A DNA stretch of 12,163 nt from an uncultured Oscillospiraceae bacterium (GTDB lineage Bacteria > Bacillota > Clostridia > Oscillospirales > Acutalibacteraceae): the NCBI GenBank assembly GCA_900550315.1, contig URRK01000027.1:1-12163 (forward strand). The letters are read 5' to 3'. How positions within the stretch are numbered: position 1 is the stretch's first letter; the number at the start of each line of letters is the position of its first letter. Positions 5,848-12,163 of the stretch are shown here, piece by piece. The notes under the pieces were generated by a model, which saw nothing but the letters and a program-made list of their open reading frames with translations, did no database searches and had not been told where the DNA came from. The translations under genes were made by a program, and so were the position numbers.

Positions 5848-5896
5848 CGGCGTTTGCCTTTGCCGGGAGTCAAGGCTCTGCAAAAGCTTAACGCCG
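5848..5896 (+). other. Nested hairpin in the rodA leader
   Basis: Outer arms CGGCGTT (5848-5854) and AACGCCG (5890-5896) pair perfectly over seven bases. An inner GCCTT (5856-5860) pairs with AAGGC (5872-5876). The structure ends five bases before the AGGA (5901-5904) proposed as ribosome binding site. It matches no riboswitch class I can recognise. If the upstream TTG at 5854 were the true start, this would be coding sequence instead. Confidence 0.4.
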
Positions 5897-5913
5897 CAGC
5901 AGGATGTGATAAT

Positions 5914-7047
5914 TTGCGCGGTATTTTCAGTGCAATTGCCGATTATATTCGTGAGTGCGACAAAATTTTATTTGCCCTTTGCATTGCGGCAACCAGCTTT
6001 GGCTGTTTAGCTGTTTTTTCGGCGACCCATTATTTGCAAAATACCCGCCAGCTGTTGGTGCAGGTCGTTGGCATGCTTTTGGGTATTGTTGCCGTAATTG
6101 TTATTTCGGGGTTTGATTACAACAATTACAAAAAAATTTGGCCAATTTTAGCCGGCGTTTCCTTACTGCTGGTTGGCCTAACCTTTTTTATTGGCTACGC
6201 CCCCGCCGGTACCGACGATAAGGCCTGGTTAATGCTGCCGGGCGGTATTACCTTTCAGCCCTCGGAGCTTTTAAAAGTAGCTTTTATTATTACCTTTTCT
6301 ATTCACATTGAATATTTGGGCGAAAACATGAACCGCCTGCGCTACCTTGTGCCGCTGCTGTTGCACGCGGCTGTGCCAATTTTGCTGATTCACCTGCAAG
6401 GGGACGACGGCTCGGCGTTGATTTTTGCCTTTATTTTTTTGTTTATGCTATTTTGCGCGGGCCTAAAGCTGCGGTACTTTATTATTTTTGCAGTGGCGGT
6501 TGCTGTGGCTGCGCCTTTCATTTACTTTTTGGTTATGAACGCCGACCAGCAGGCTCGAGTGCTTACCATGTTTAACTTAGAGGCCGATTTAAAAGGCGCC
6601 GGCTGGCAGCAGTGGCGCGGCCGTATTGCTTTGGCCGGCGGTGGTATTTTTGGACAGGGGTATTTAAAAGGCGCCCTAACCCAAACTGGCGAAATTCCCG
6701 AAGGGTATAACGATTTTATTATTACCAGCATGGGGGAGGAGCTGGGCCTGTTGGGCTGCGTTGTTGTTATGCTGCTTTTGGGTGCCATTTGCCTGCGCAT
6801 TATGCGGGTAGGCTCCCTTGCGCGGGAAAAACGGGGCAAGCTAATGTGCGTTGGCGTTTTTGCCATGATTTTTAGCCAGGCGGTTATTAACCTTGGTATG
6901 TGCTTTTCGCTGCTGCCGGTAATTGGCGTAACGCTGCCGTTTTTTAGCGCCGGCGGCACCTCGCTGGTTTGCCTTTATTGCGGTATTGGCGTTGTTATGA
7001 GCGTTTATATGCACCGAAACAACCGTTTAATGCGGCTGTTTGAGTAG
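5914..7047 (+). CDS. rodA: SEDS-family peptidoglycan glycosyltransferase (RodA/FtsW/SpoVE)
   Basis: This polytopic membrane enzyme polymerises lipid II into glycan strands together with a partner class B PBP. About ten hydrophobic helices are visible. Family marks are FSATHYLQN after helix 1, GITFQPSELLKVAFI, the segment GGGIFGQGYLKGALTQTG, IPEGYNDFIITSMGEELGLLG, and the C-terminal LPVIGVTLPFFSAGGTS. Many versions of that last motif read FSYGGS or FVSYGG. With TTG at 5914 the protein has 377 residues. I prefer this start because AGGA (5901-5904) lies nine bases upstream and the leader is structured. An in-frame TTG at 5854 would add 20 residues but has no binding site. The QPSELLK and IPE motifs favour RodA, but FtsW or SpoVE cannot be excluded without a tree. 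mreBCD and a PBP gene are not in view. It has its own promoter and diverges from tsaE. Confidence 0.9.
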   Translation: MRGIFSAIADYIRECDKILFALCIAATSFGCLAVFSATHYLQNTRQLLVQVVGMLLGIVAVIVISGFDYNNYKKIWPILAGVSLLLVGLTFFIGYAPAGTDDKAWLMLPGGITFQPSELLKVAFIITFSIHIEYLGENMNRLRYLVPLLLHAAVPILLIHLQGDDGSALIFAFIFLFMLFCAGLKLRYFIIFAVAVAVAAPFIYFLVMNADQQARVLTMFNLEADLKGAGWQQWRGRIALAGGGIFGQGYLKGALTQTGEIPEGYNDFIITSMGEELGLLGCVVVMLLLGAICLRIMRVGSLAREKRGKLMCVGVFAMIFSQAVINLGMCFSLLPVIGVTLPFFSAGGTSLVCLYCGIGVVMSVYMHRNNRLMRLFE

Positions 7048-7052
7048 TTTTT

Positions 7053-7077
7053 GTGGCTTAAAACGCTTGCCACTTTT
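7053..7077 (+). terminator. Weak candidate terminator after the rodA-type gene
   Basis: GTGGC (7053-7057) and GCCAC (7069-7073) close an 11-base loop and are followed by TTTT. The stem is short, so read-through into the lipid operon is likely. Confidence 0.35.
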
Positions 7078-7120
7078 GGGTACGACAATTTTCGGGCACA
7101 AGGCTGTTTTTGCAATTTTG

Positions 7121-7149
7121 TTGCAATTAGCTTTAAAATGTGGTACAAT
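7121..7149 (+). promoter_or_regulatory. Promoter of the phospholipid operon
   Basis: TTGCAA (7121-7126), a 17-base spacer and TACAAT (7144-7149), with a TG word just before the -10, form a good sigma-A promoter. The -35 lies in the second of two TTGCAATT words (7110-7117 and 7121-7128) spaced 11 bases apart, about one helix turn, which could be a regulator site. Confidence 0.75.
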
Positions 7150-7190
7150 AATTTAAGTTTGTACTTTTACCTGCAGGTTTGGGGGTTTTT

Positions 7191-7856
7191 ATGAAAGCAT
7201 TACGCTTAGCAGAGCGCGTTGTACCGCGCTACGGCATTGTTGTTTTGTTATTAATGTTGGGCGTAAATGCCTTAACCTACTACGCGACCCGCCCGTTTAC
7301 TGCCGGGCTGCACCACTACAACTGGTTTTTACCTATTGACGCGCACATTCCTTTTGTTCCGGCGTGGATTATTATTTACATTGCCGCTTATTTACAGTGG
7401 GTTATTGGTTACATTATTATTGCGCGGGAGAGTAAAGAGGTTTGTTACAGCGTTCTTACCGGCGAAATGCTGGCCAAGCTGATGTGCATGGTAATTTTTT
7501 TAGTTTTCCCCACCACTATGCAGCGGGCCAACGTTACCGGCAACGATTTTTGCAGCCAGCTGGTGCAGCTAATTTACGCAACCGACCGGCCGGATAACCT
7601 ATTTCCCTCCATTCACTGCTTAGAAAGCTGGCTGTGTTTTCGCGGGGCGTTAAGGGTAAAAAAAGTTGGCCGGCTTTACGCGCCGCTCAGCTTTGTTTTT
7701 GCTTTGCTGGTTTTTGCCTCGGTTGTTTTGGTAAAGCAGCATGTTGCAATTGATATTATAGGCGGCGTTGCCGTAGCCGAGTTGGGGCTGCTGCTTTCCA
7801 ACAAAACCGGCGTTTACCGCATTTTTTACCGTTTAAATAGGGGGGAGCAAGCCTAA
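7191..7856 (+). CDS. PAP2-superfamily membrane phosphatase/phosphotransferase
   Basis: The 221-residue integral membrane protein has about six hydrophobic helices. It carries the later two PAP2 motifs: FPSIHC (138-143, catalytic-type H142) and SVVLVKQH-x3-D (177-188, with H184 and D188). The KQH form and spacing resemble the Aur1/inositol-phosphotransferase branch (PAP2_3) more than classical phosphatidate phosphatases. The canonical first KxxxxxxRP motif is not evident; DRPDN (132-136) sits directly before the second motif. The active site would face outward. The start is ATG 7191 with GGGGG (7181-7185) five bases upstream; a TTG at 7179 in the same frame has no binding site. It is the first gene of the lipid operon, so the substrate is probably a phospholipid, lipid phosphate or undecaprenyl phosphate, but that is inferred from neighbours. 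Confidence 0.85.
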   Translation: MKALRLAERVVPRYGIVVLLLMLGVNALTYYATRPFTAGLHHYNWFLPIDAHIPFVPAWIIIYIAAYLQWVIGYIIIARESKEVCYSVLTGEMLAKLMCMVIFLVFPTTMQRANVTGNDFCSQLVQLIYATDRPDNLFPSIHCLESWLCFRGALRVKKVGRLYAPLSFVFALLVFASVVLVKQHVAIDIIGGVAVAELGLLLSNKTGVYRIFYRLNRGEQA

Positions 7857-8920
7857 TGGCAGAGGCAACAAAAAATAAGCACAGCAAGCTTATTTGGACC
7901 ATACTGTTTATTTTGGTGGCTGCCGCAACGGTTTGGACGGTCACCTCCCAAAATCAGTCCTTTTCTTTGCAGTCGTTTTTAAATTTTTTGCAAAGTGCCA
8001 AGGTTGGCTGGTTGGTTGCCGCTGTTTTGGCGGTTTTTGGGTTTATTGTTTTTGAGGGACTGGCGTTAAAAACCGCCTGCAAGCCTTTTGGTTACGGCGT
8101 TACCGTGTGGGATGGTATTATTTATTCTTCGGCGGATATTTACTTTTCGGCCATTACACCATCGGCCACCGGCGGGCAGCCTGTTTGCGGATTTTTTATG
8201 GCGCGGGACGGCATTGCCGGCATTACAACCACGGCGGTTTTGTTGGCAAATTTGGTAATGTACACCCTTTCAATTATTACCATTGGCGTGGTTATGTTTT
8301 TTGTTTTTCCGGGGTTTATATTTCGGTTTGACACACTTTCAAAATTTTTAATTCTTATTGGCTACATTGCGCAAATTGGTTTAGCCGCCTTTTTTTTAAC
8401 CTTAATTTTCAGCAAAAAGCTGCTTAAAAAAATTTGCTTTTTTACCATTCGGCTGCTTTGCAAAATTAAAATTTTGCGCCACAAAGAAAAACGGCTGCAA
8501 AAGTTAGAAAAACAAATGGCTGAATACGAGCAGTGCGTTGAAATTTTACGCCGCCAACGGCGAATGCTGTTTCGGGTTTTCGTGTTTAATTTTTTACAGC
8601 GCTCCTCTACCATTTTGGTAACGGTTTTTGTTTACTTGGCGGCCGGCGGCAACCCGGCTAATGCCTTACAGCTGTTTGCGCTGCAAACCTTTGTAATTAT
8701 TGGTTCTAACTGCGTGCCAATTCCCGGCGCCATGGGCGTTTCAGATTATTTATTGCTGCAGGGCTTTAGTGCCATGGGTATGCCGGCGGCGCAGGCGGTT
8801 AATATGGAGTTGCTCAGCCGCTCGCTCTCCTGCTATTTTTGCGTTATACTTTGCGGTGTTTTGGTAATGATGAAATACTTTATTCCGGCCAGGAGGAAAT
8901 ACCATGTTGGGAATATGTAA
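7856..8920 (+). CDS. LPG_synthase_TM (UPF0104/MprF-like) membrane protein, probable lipid flippase
   Basis: The 354-residue protein has about eight membrane helices and the family signature TPSATGGQPV (101-110). It matches the stand-alone form of the N-terminal flippase half of MprF, without the C-terminal aminoacyl-transferase domain. In MprF that half moves lysyl-phosphatidylglycerol to the outer leaflet. A charged, probably cytoplasmic helix rich in Lys, Arg and Glu lies at about 200-240. A second conserved-looking segment, NCVPIPGAMGVSDYLLL, lies at about 282-298. Its ATG overlaps the stop of the PAP2 gene by one base (TAATG), with GGGGGGAG upstream. Because it lies directly before pssA and psd, its cargo may be an aminophospholipid, but the family also includes proteins of unknown substrate. 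Confidence 0.85.
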   Translation: MAEATKNKHSKLIWTILFILVAAATVWTVTSQNQSFSLQSFLNFLQSAKVGWLVAAVLAVFGFIVFEGLALKTACKPFGYGVTVWDGIIYSSADIYFSAITPSATGGQPVCGFFMARDGIAGITTTAVLLANLVMYTLSIITIGVVMFFVFPGFIFRFDTLSKFLILIGYIAQIGLAAFFLTLIFSKKLLKKICFFTIRLLCKIKILRHKEKRLQKLEKQMAEYEQCVEILRRQRRMLFRVFVFNFLQRSSTILVTVFVYLAAGGNPANALQLFALQTFVIIGSNCVPIPGAMGVSDYLLLQGFSAMGMPAAQAVNMELLSRSLSCYFCVILCGVLVMMKYFIPARRKYHVGNM

Positions 8921-9608
8921 CTATACCGTTATATTAACTTATTTGTCATTAATATCGGCCAGCACCGGGGTTTTTATTACCCTTTCGGGGCACGGCCATC
9001 CGTATTTAGGCACCTTCTTTTTGCTGTTTTGCGGGCTTTGCGACGCTTTTGACGGTAAAGTAGCCCGAATGAAGAAAAACTGTACCGAGTATGAAAAAAG
9101 CTTTGGAATCCAAATCGATTCGCTTTCGGATCTTATGGCATTTGGCATTTTGCCGGCCAGCATTGGCTATTCGCTGATTCGGCTTTCAACCTTTTTAACC
9201 AAGGTTAGCGGAAAGCTGCCGCAGCCCTGGCAGGGCAAGGCCGTTACCGTGCTGTTTACGGCTGTGCTGGTGGCCTATGTTTTAGCGGCGCTTATTCGCC
9301 TGGCGCACTTTAATGTAATGGAGGAGCAGCGCCAGCGTGACGAAGCCGGCAACCGCCGCTTTTACACCGGGCTGCCGGTAACCTCCTCGGCTTTAATTTT
9401 TCCCAGCATTTTGCTGTTAAATTATTTGCTGCCTATTGATATTACTCCGTTTTACATATTAGCAACCCTTTTGGTTGGCTTTGCGTTTTTGTTTAAATTT
9501 AATGTGCACAAACCGGGGCTGCGCGGCATTTTAATTATGGTTGGCATTGGCGCTTTAGAGTTTGCCTTATTTCTTGTTTTTCACTTTTTTACTAAAGCCA
9601 GGCTATGA
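8904..9608 (+). CDS. pssA: CDP-diacylglycerol-serine O-phosphatidyltransferase
   Basis: This membrane enzyme makes phosphatidylserine from CDP-diacylglycerol and serine. The 234-residue protein has the CDP-alcohol phosphotransferase signature: D47-x2-D50-G51-x2-A54-R55, then G68-x3-D72-x3-D76, carrying the metal-binding aspartates. The gap between R55 and G68 is 12 residues, longer than the eight of the textbook pattern, with an inserted charged KKNCTEYEK stretch. About six hydrophobic helices follow. AGGAGG (8891-8896) lies seven bases before ATG, inside the 3' end of the preceding gene, and the coding regions overlap by 17 bases. psd follows with a four-base overlap, which fixes the alcohol as serine with good confidence. 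Confidence 0.94.
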   Translation: MLGICNYTVILTYLSLISASTGVFITLSGHGHPYLGTFFLLFCGLCDAFDGKVARMKKNCTEYEKSFGIQIDSLSDLMAFGILPASIGYSLIRLSTFLTKVSGKLPQPWQGKAVTVLFTAVLVAYVLAALIRLAHFNVMEEQRQRDEAGNRRFYTGLPVTSSALIFPSILLLNYLLPIDITPFYILATLLVGFAFLFKFNVHKPGLRGILIMVGIGALEFALFLVFHFFTKARL

Positions 9609-10447
9609 GCAATAATAACCAAAACAAAGGTTTGCGTTTTTTGTACGGTACGGTGCCGGGCCGCGTTGTTTTAAAGCTTTTAACGGCGCGCTTTGTTTCT
9701 AAAGCGGCGGGGGCTTATTTATCCTCGCCCCTTTCTAAACCACTTATTGCCCCGTTTATGCGCAAAAACAACATTAACCCCGCCGAGTTTGATTGCAGCA
9801 ATTTTAACAGCTTTAATAGCTGCTTTACCCGAAAAATTAAACCGGAGCTGCGCCCAATAGACGCCGACCCGAACCACCTTATTGCCCCGTGTGACGGGTT
9901 GCTGAGTGCGTTTGAAATTAAAAGCGGTTTGGTTTTAAGCGTTAAAAACAGCCGCTACACGGTTTTAGACCTATTGCAAAACAGCGAGCTGGCCGGCCGC
10001 TACCAAAACGGCTATTGCTTGGTTTTTCGGCTTTGCGTAAACCATTACCACCGCTACGCTTTTGTAGAAAGCGGCGTTCAAACCAACAACACCTTTTTGC
10101 CCGGCGTACTGCACACCGTTCGCCCTATTGCAACGGCGGCGCTGCCGGTTTTTACAAAAAATTGCCGCGAATACACCGTAATTACAACCAAAAATTTTGG
10201 CCGCCTGGTTCAAATGGAGATTGGGGCCATGCTGGTTGGTAAAATTAAAAACCTGTACGATGCAGGCCCGGTGCGGCGCGGGCAGGAAAAGGGTATGTTT
10301 TTATACGGCGGCAGCACGGTAATTGTGCTGGTGGAGCCGGGTAAAATTAATTTGCAGCCCGGCATTTTGCAAAACACCAAGGCTGGGGTTGAAACCCCGG
10401 TGCTGTTAGGGCAAGCTATTGCCACGGCTCAAGAGAATAACATGTAA
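9605..10447 (+). CDS. psd: Phosphatidylserine decarboxylase proenzyme
   Basis: The enzyme decarboxylates phosphatidylserine to phosphatidylethanolamine and uses a pyruvoyl group made by self-cleavage. The 280-residue proenzyme has APCDG with the catalytic Asp (D97) and VNHYHRYAF with H147 and H149. The cleavage motif GGST lies at 235-238, and S237 would become the pyruvoyl group of the small alpha chain of about 44 residues. FLYGGSTVIVLVEPG is the usual context of that site. ATGA overlaps the pssA stop, so translation is probably coupled. The gene is the last of the lipid operon and is followed 35 bases later by a strong terminator. With pssA it gives a complete route to phosphatidylethanolamine. 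Confidence 0.95.
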   Translation: MSNNNQNKGLRFLYGTVPGRVVLKLLTARFVSKAAGAYLSSPLSKPLIAPFMRKNNINPAEFDCSNFNSFNSCFTRKIKPELRPIDADPNHLIAPCDGLLSAFEIKSGLVLSVKNSRYTVLDLLQNSELAGRYQNGYCLVFRLCVNHYHRYAFVESGVQTNNTFLPGVLHTVRPIATAALPVFTKNCREYTVITTKNFGRLVQMEIGAMLVGKIKNLYDAGPVRRGQEKGMFLYGGSTVIVLVEPGKINLQPGILQNTKAGVETPVLLGQAIATAQENNM

Positions 10448-10482
10448 AAGCTTTACCGCTAAAATTAAAATATTGAAATGAG

Positions 10483-10515
10483 CCCGGGGCTTTAAAAATA
10501 AAGCCCCGGGTTTTT
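10483..10515 (+). terminator. Intrinsic terminator of the phospholipid operon
   Basis: A perfect 12-base-pair stem, CCCGGGGCTTTA (10483-10494) with TAAAGCCCCGGG (10499-10510), closes an AAAA tetraloop and is followed by TTTTT. Confidence 0.95.
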
Positions 10516-10572
10516 GTGCAATTATATTGCGGTAACAGGGTAAATACGGTTAAATAAAGCCACAGTTTTGCC

Positions 10573-10609
10573 TTTACATTTAATATTGAATGTGATATAC
10601 TCAATATTA
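10573..10609 (+). promoter_or_regulatory. lacZ promoter overlapped by a palindromic operator candidate
   Basis: TTTACA (10573-10578), a 17-base spacer and TATACT (10596-10601) form a strong sigma-A promoter. A perfect inverted repeat, TAATATTGA (10581-10589) and TCAATATTA (10601-10609), with an 11-base spacer, spans the spacer and the -10. A protein bound there would block RNA polymerase, so sugar-dependent repression is likely. The arm centres are 20 bases apart, about two helix turns. The regulator gene is not identified. Confidence 0.7.
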
Positions 10610-10653
10610 GTTATATTAAATTGGCTTTATGCCAGAATTAGGGAGAATTTAAT

Positions 10654-12163
10654 ATGAAACGCTTTTATGAAAATCCAAACAAAACATCTGAAAACAGGTT
10701 GCAGCAGCGCAGCTACTATTTGCCGGGTGGCACCGCTACGGTAACCAGCTTAAACGGCATTTGGAACTTTGCTTTTTTTGAAAACGGCGACCGCGCCGGC
10801 GAGCCAACCGAATGGAAGCCAATTGAAGTGCCCTCCTGCTGGCAGTTAAAAGGGTATGAGGCGCCGAATTACACGAATGTTAATTACCCTTACCCGTGTG
10901 ACCCGCCGGTGGTGCCCGATCAAAACCCGCTAGGCATTTATGAGAGGGAATTTGAATATTTAAACCCTGCAAAGCAGCTTTATTTGGTGTTAGAGGGGGT
11001 TTCCTCCTGCGCGGAAATTTTTGTAAACGGGCAGTTTGTTGGCTTTACCCAAGGCTCGCACCTTCAGGCTGAATTTAACTTGACCAAGTTTGCTAAAAAA
11101 GGTAAAAATACCTTGCGTATTCGGGTGTTTAAGTGGTGCTGCGGCAGTTATTTGGAAGATCAGGATTTTTTCCGTTTTAACGGCATTTTTAGAGATGTTT
11201 ACCTTTTGGAACGCCCCCGCGGCCATTTAACCGATATTGCCCTGCGAACCGATAAAAATAAAATTTTAATTCAAACAAACCGCACCGCCGTTGTTAGCCT
11301 TTATAACGCCGAACAGCAGCTTTTGCAAACCCAAACCATTGCCAAAACCGGCAGCTTTACGGTTCAAAACCCGGTTTTGTGGAATGCGGAGCAGCCGTAC
11401 CTGTACACTCTAAAATTTTTCTGCGCTGGGGAGGAAATAGTTCAAAAAATCGGCTTTCGCACCATTCAAATTTCTAAAAACTACGAGGTGCTTATTAACG
11501 GAAAGCCAATTAAAATGCGCGGCGTGAACCATCACGATACCTCTGCCCACGGCGGATGGTGCATGACGAATGAGGAATTGTTTAAGGATTTAAAATTAAT
11601 GAAATCCTTAAACATTAACACGGTTCGCACCTCGCACTACCCGCCCACGCCGGCATTTTTAAATATGTGCGATGAATTGGGATTTTATGTAATTTTAGAA
11701 ACCGATTTGGAGTGTCACGGTTTTGTTTCTATGCGGCCGAACGACACCTATTGGAATGACGACGAGCTTTCCCGCTGGCCGGCCTACGACCCACTTTGGA
11801 AGAAAGAAATGCTGGAGCGTATGCAGCGCGCTTTTGAGCGGGATAAAAACCATTGCAGCATTATAATGTGGTCTACCGGGAATGAGAGCCAGCACGGCCC
11901 CAATCATGTTGCAATGATAGATTGGCTGCACAGCCAAAATGACGGCCGTTTGGTTCATTGTGAGGACGCCTCCCGCAAGGAGACCTACGCTGCCGAAGCT
12001 GACCCCGATTGTGCAAATCGGCCGGATGTTTACTCCAGAATGTACCTTTCTCCCAGTGAAATGGATGGATACGGAAAAAACAAAGAACGCCGCATGCCCG
12101 GTATGCTGTGCGAATACTCCCACTCTATGGGGAACGGCCCGGGGGATGTTTGGGATTACTGGG
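10654..12163 (+). CDS. lacZ: Beta-galactosidase, GH2 family, 3' end beyond the window
   Basis: The first 503 codons of a large glycoside hydrolase are present, with no stop before the window edge. The N-terminal sugar-binding jelly-roll domain spans about 30-190 and contains SLNGIWNFAF, VPSCWQ and GIYEREF. An immunoglobulin-like domain follows at about 190-285. The catalytic TIM barrel opens with MRGVNHHDTSAHGG (288-301), then RTSHYPP and the acid/base motif MWSTGNES with E411. The nucleophile is E487 in MLCEYSHSMGNGPGD. The two glutamates are 76 residues apart, the same as E461 and E537 in E. coli LacZ. AGGGAGA (10640-10646) lies seven bases before ATG. No signal peptide is seen, so the enzyme is cytoplasmic and probably cleaves imported lactose or related beta-galactosides. 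A transporter or regulator may lie beyond the right edge. Confidence 0.96.
   Translation, partial: MKRFYENPNKTSENRLQQRSYYLPGGTATVTSLNGIWNFAFFENGDRAGEPTEWKPIEVPSCWQLKGYEAPNYTNVNYPYPCDPPVVPDQNPLGIYEREFEYLNPAKQLYLVLEGVSSCAEIFVNGQFVGFTQGSHLQAEFNLTKFAKKGKNTLRIRVFKWCCGSYLEDQDFFRFNGIFRDVYLLERPRGHLTDIALRTDKNKILIQTNRTAVVSLYNAEQQLLQTQTIAKTGSFTVQNPVLWNAEQPYLYTLKFFCAGEEIVQKIGFRTIQISKNYEVLINGKPIKMRGVNHHDTSAHGGWCMTNEELFKDLKLMKSLNINTVRTSHYPPTPAFLNMCDELGFYVILETDLECHGFVSMRPNDTYWNDDELSRWPAYDPLWKKEMLERMQRAFERDKNHCSIIMWSTGNESQHGPNHVAMIDWLHSQNDGRLVHCEDASRKETYAAEADPDCANRPDVYSRMYLSPSEMDGYGKNKERRMPGMLCEYSHSMGNGPGDVWDYW

Noticed and set aside
5848..5896. Known riboswitch in the rodA leader
   Set aside because: None of the conserved cores I know (TPP, SAM, cobalamin, c-di-GMP, c-di-AMP, lysine, FMN) can be seen; only a nested hairpin is present.
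6522..6959. Minus-strand open frame of 145 codons inside the rodA-type gene
   Set aside because: It is fully antisense to a well-conserved SEDS-family protein and has no binding site.

Overview
The window looks like a chromosomal segment of a low-to-moderate-GC, Gram-positive, Clostridia-type bacterium. The grounds are a complete spo0A, strong AGGAGG-type ribosome binding sites, near-consensus sigma-A promoters with 17-base spacers, and a clostridial-type phosphatidylserine/phosphatidylethanolamine pathway. The species cannot be named from this sequence alone. Most genes are ordinary core genes. The stretch from about 640 to 2620 is different: accessory, AT-rich and partly decayed.

Layout. 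Positions 1-41 hold the 5' half of a tRNA-Val on the minus strand, reading out of the window, with its promoter. Positions 473-648 hold a complete tRNA-Thr unit: consensus promoter, tRNA with encoded CCA, terminator. A repeat-like inverted sequence (642-736) then precedes a small two-helix membrane protein with a zinc ribbon (786-1280). That gene converges, through a shared hairpin, on a broken XRE-family regulator (1465-1792, minus). Divergent from the regulator is an unrecognised membrane/coiled-coil frame (1969-2586) interrupted by two in-frame TAG codons and closed by a good terminator. Next come spo0A (2982-3761, with its own promoter), then on the minus strand a tsaE-tsaB-upp operon, and divergently from it a RodA/FtsW-family glycosyltransferase gene. 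Positions 7121-10515 form a compact lipid operon. The window ends inside a GH2 beta-galactosidase gene whose promoter overlaps a perfect 9-base inverted repeat.

How the genes work together. The lipid operon (PAP2-type phosphatase/transferase, LPG_synthase_TM-type membrane protein, pssA, psd) has start/stop overlaps of 1, 17 and 4 bases, so translation is probably coupled. pssA and psd together turn CDP-diacylglycerol into phosphatidylethanolamine; the first two genes probably act on related lipids or their distribution across the membrane. TsaE and TsaB belong to the tRNA t6A37 synthesis machinery, and Upp salvages uracil; they share an operon only by position. Spo0A is the sporulation master regulator, here without the usual upstream spoIVB in view.

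The most interesting signals are the double-amber frame next to the frameshifted regulator, with three putative single-A losses in A runs across both genes, and the palindromic operator candidate on lacZ. No phage, CRISPR array, insertion sequence or clearly new defence system is visible.
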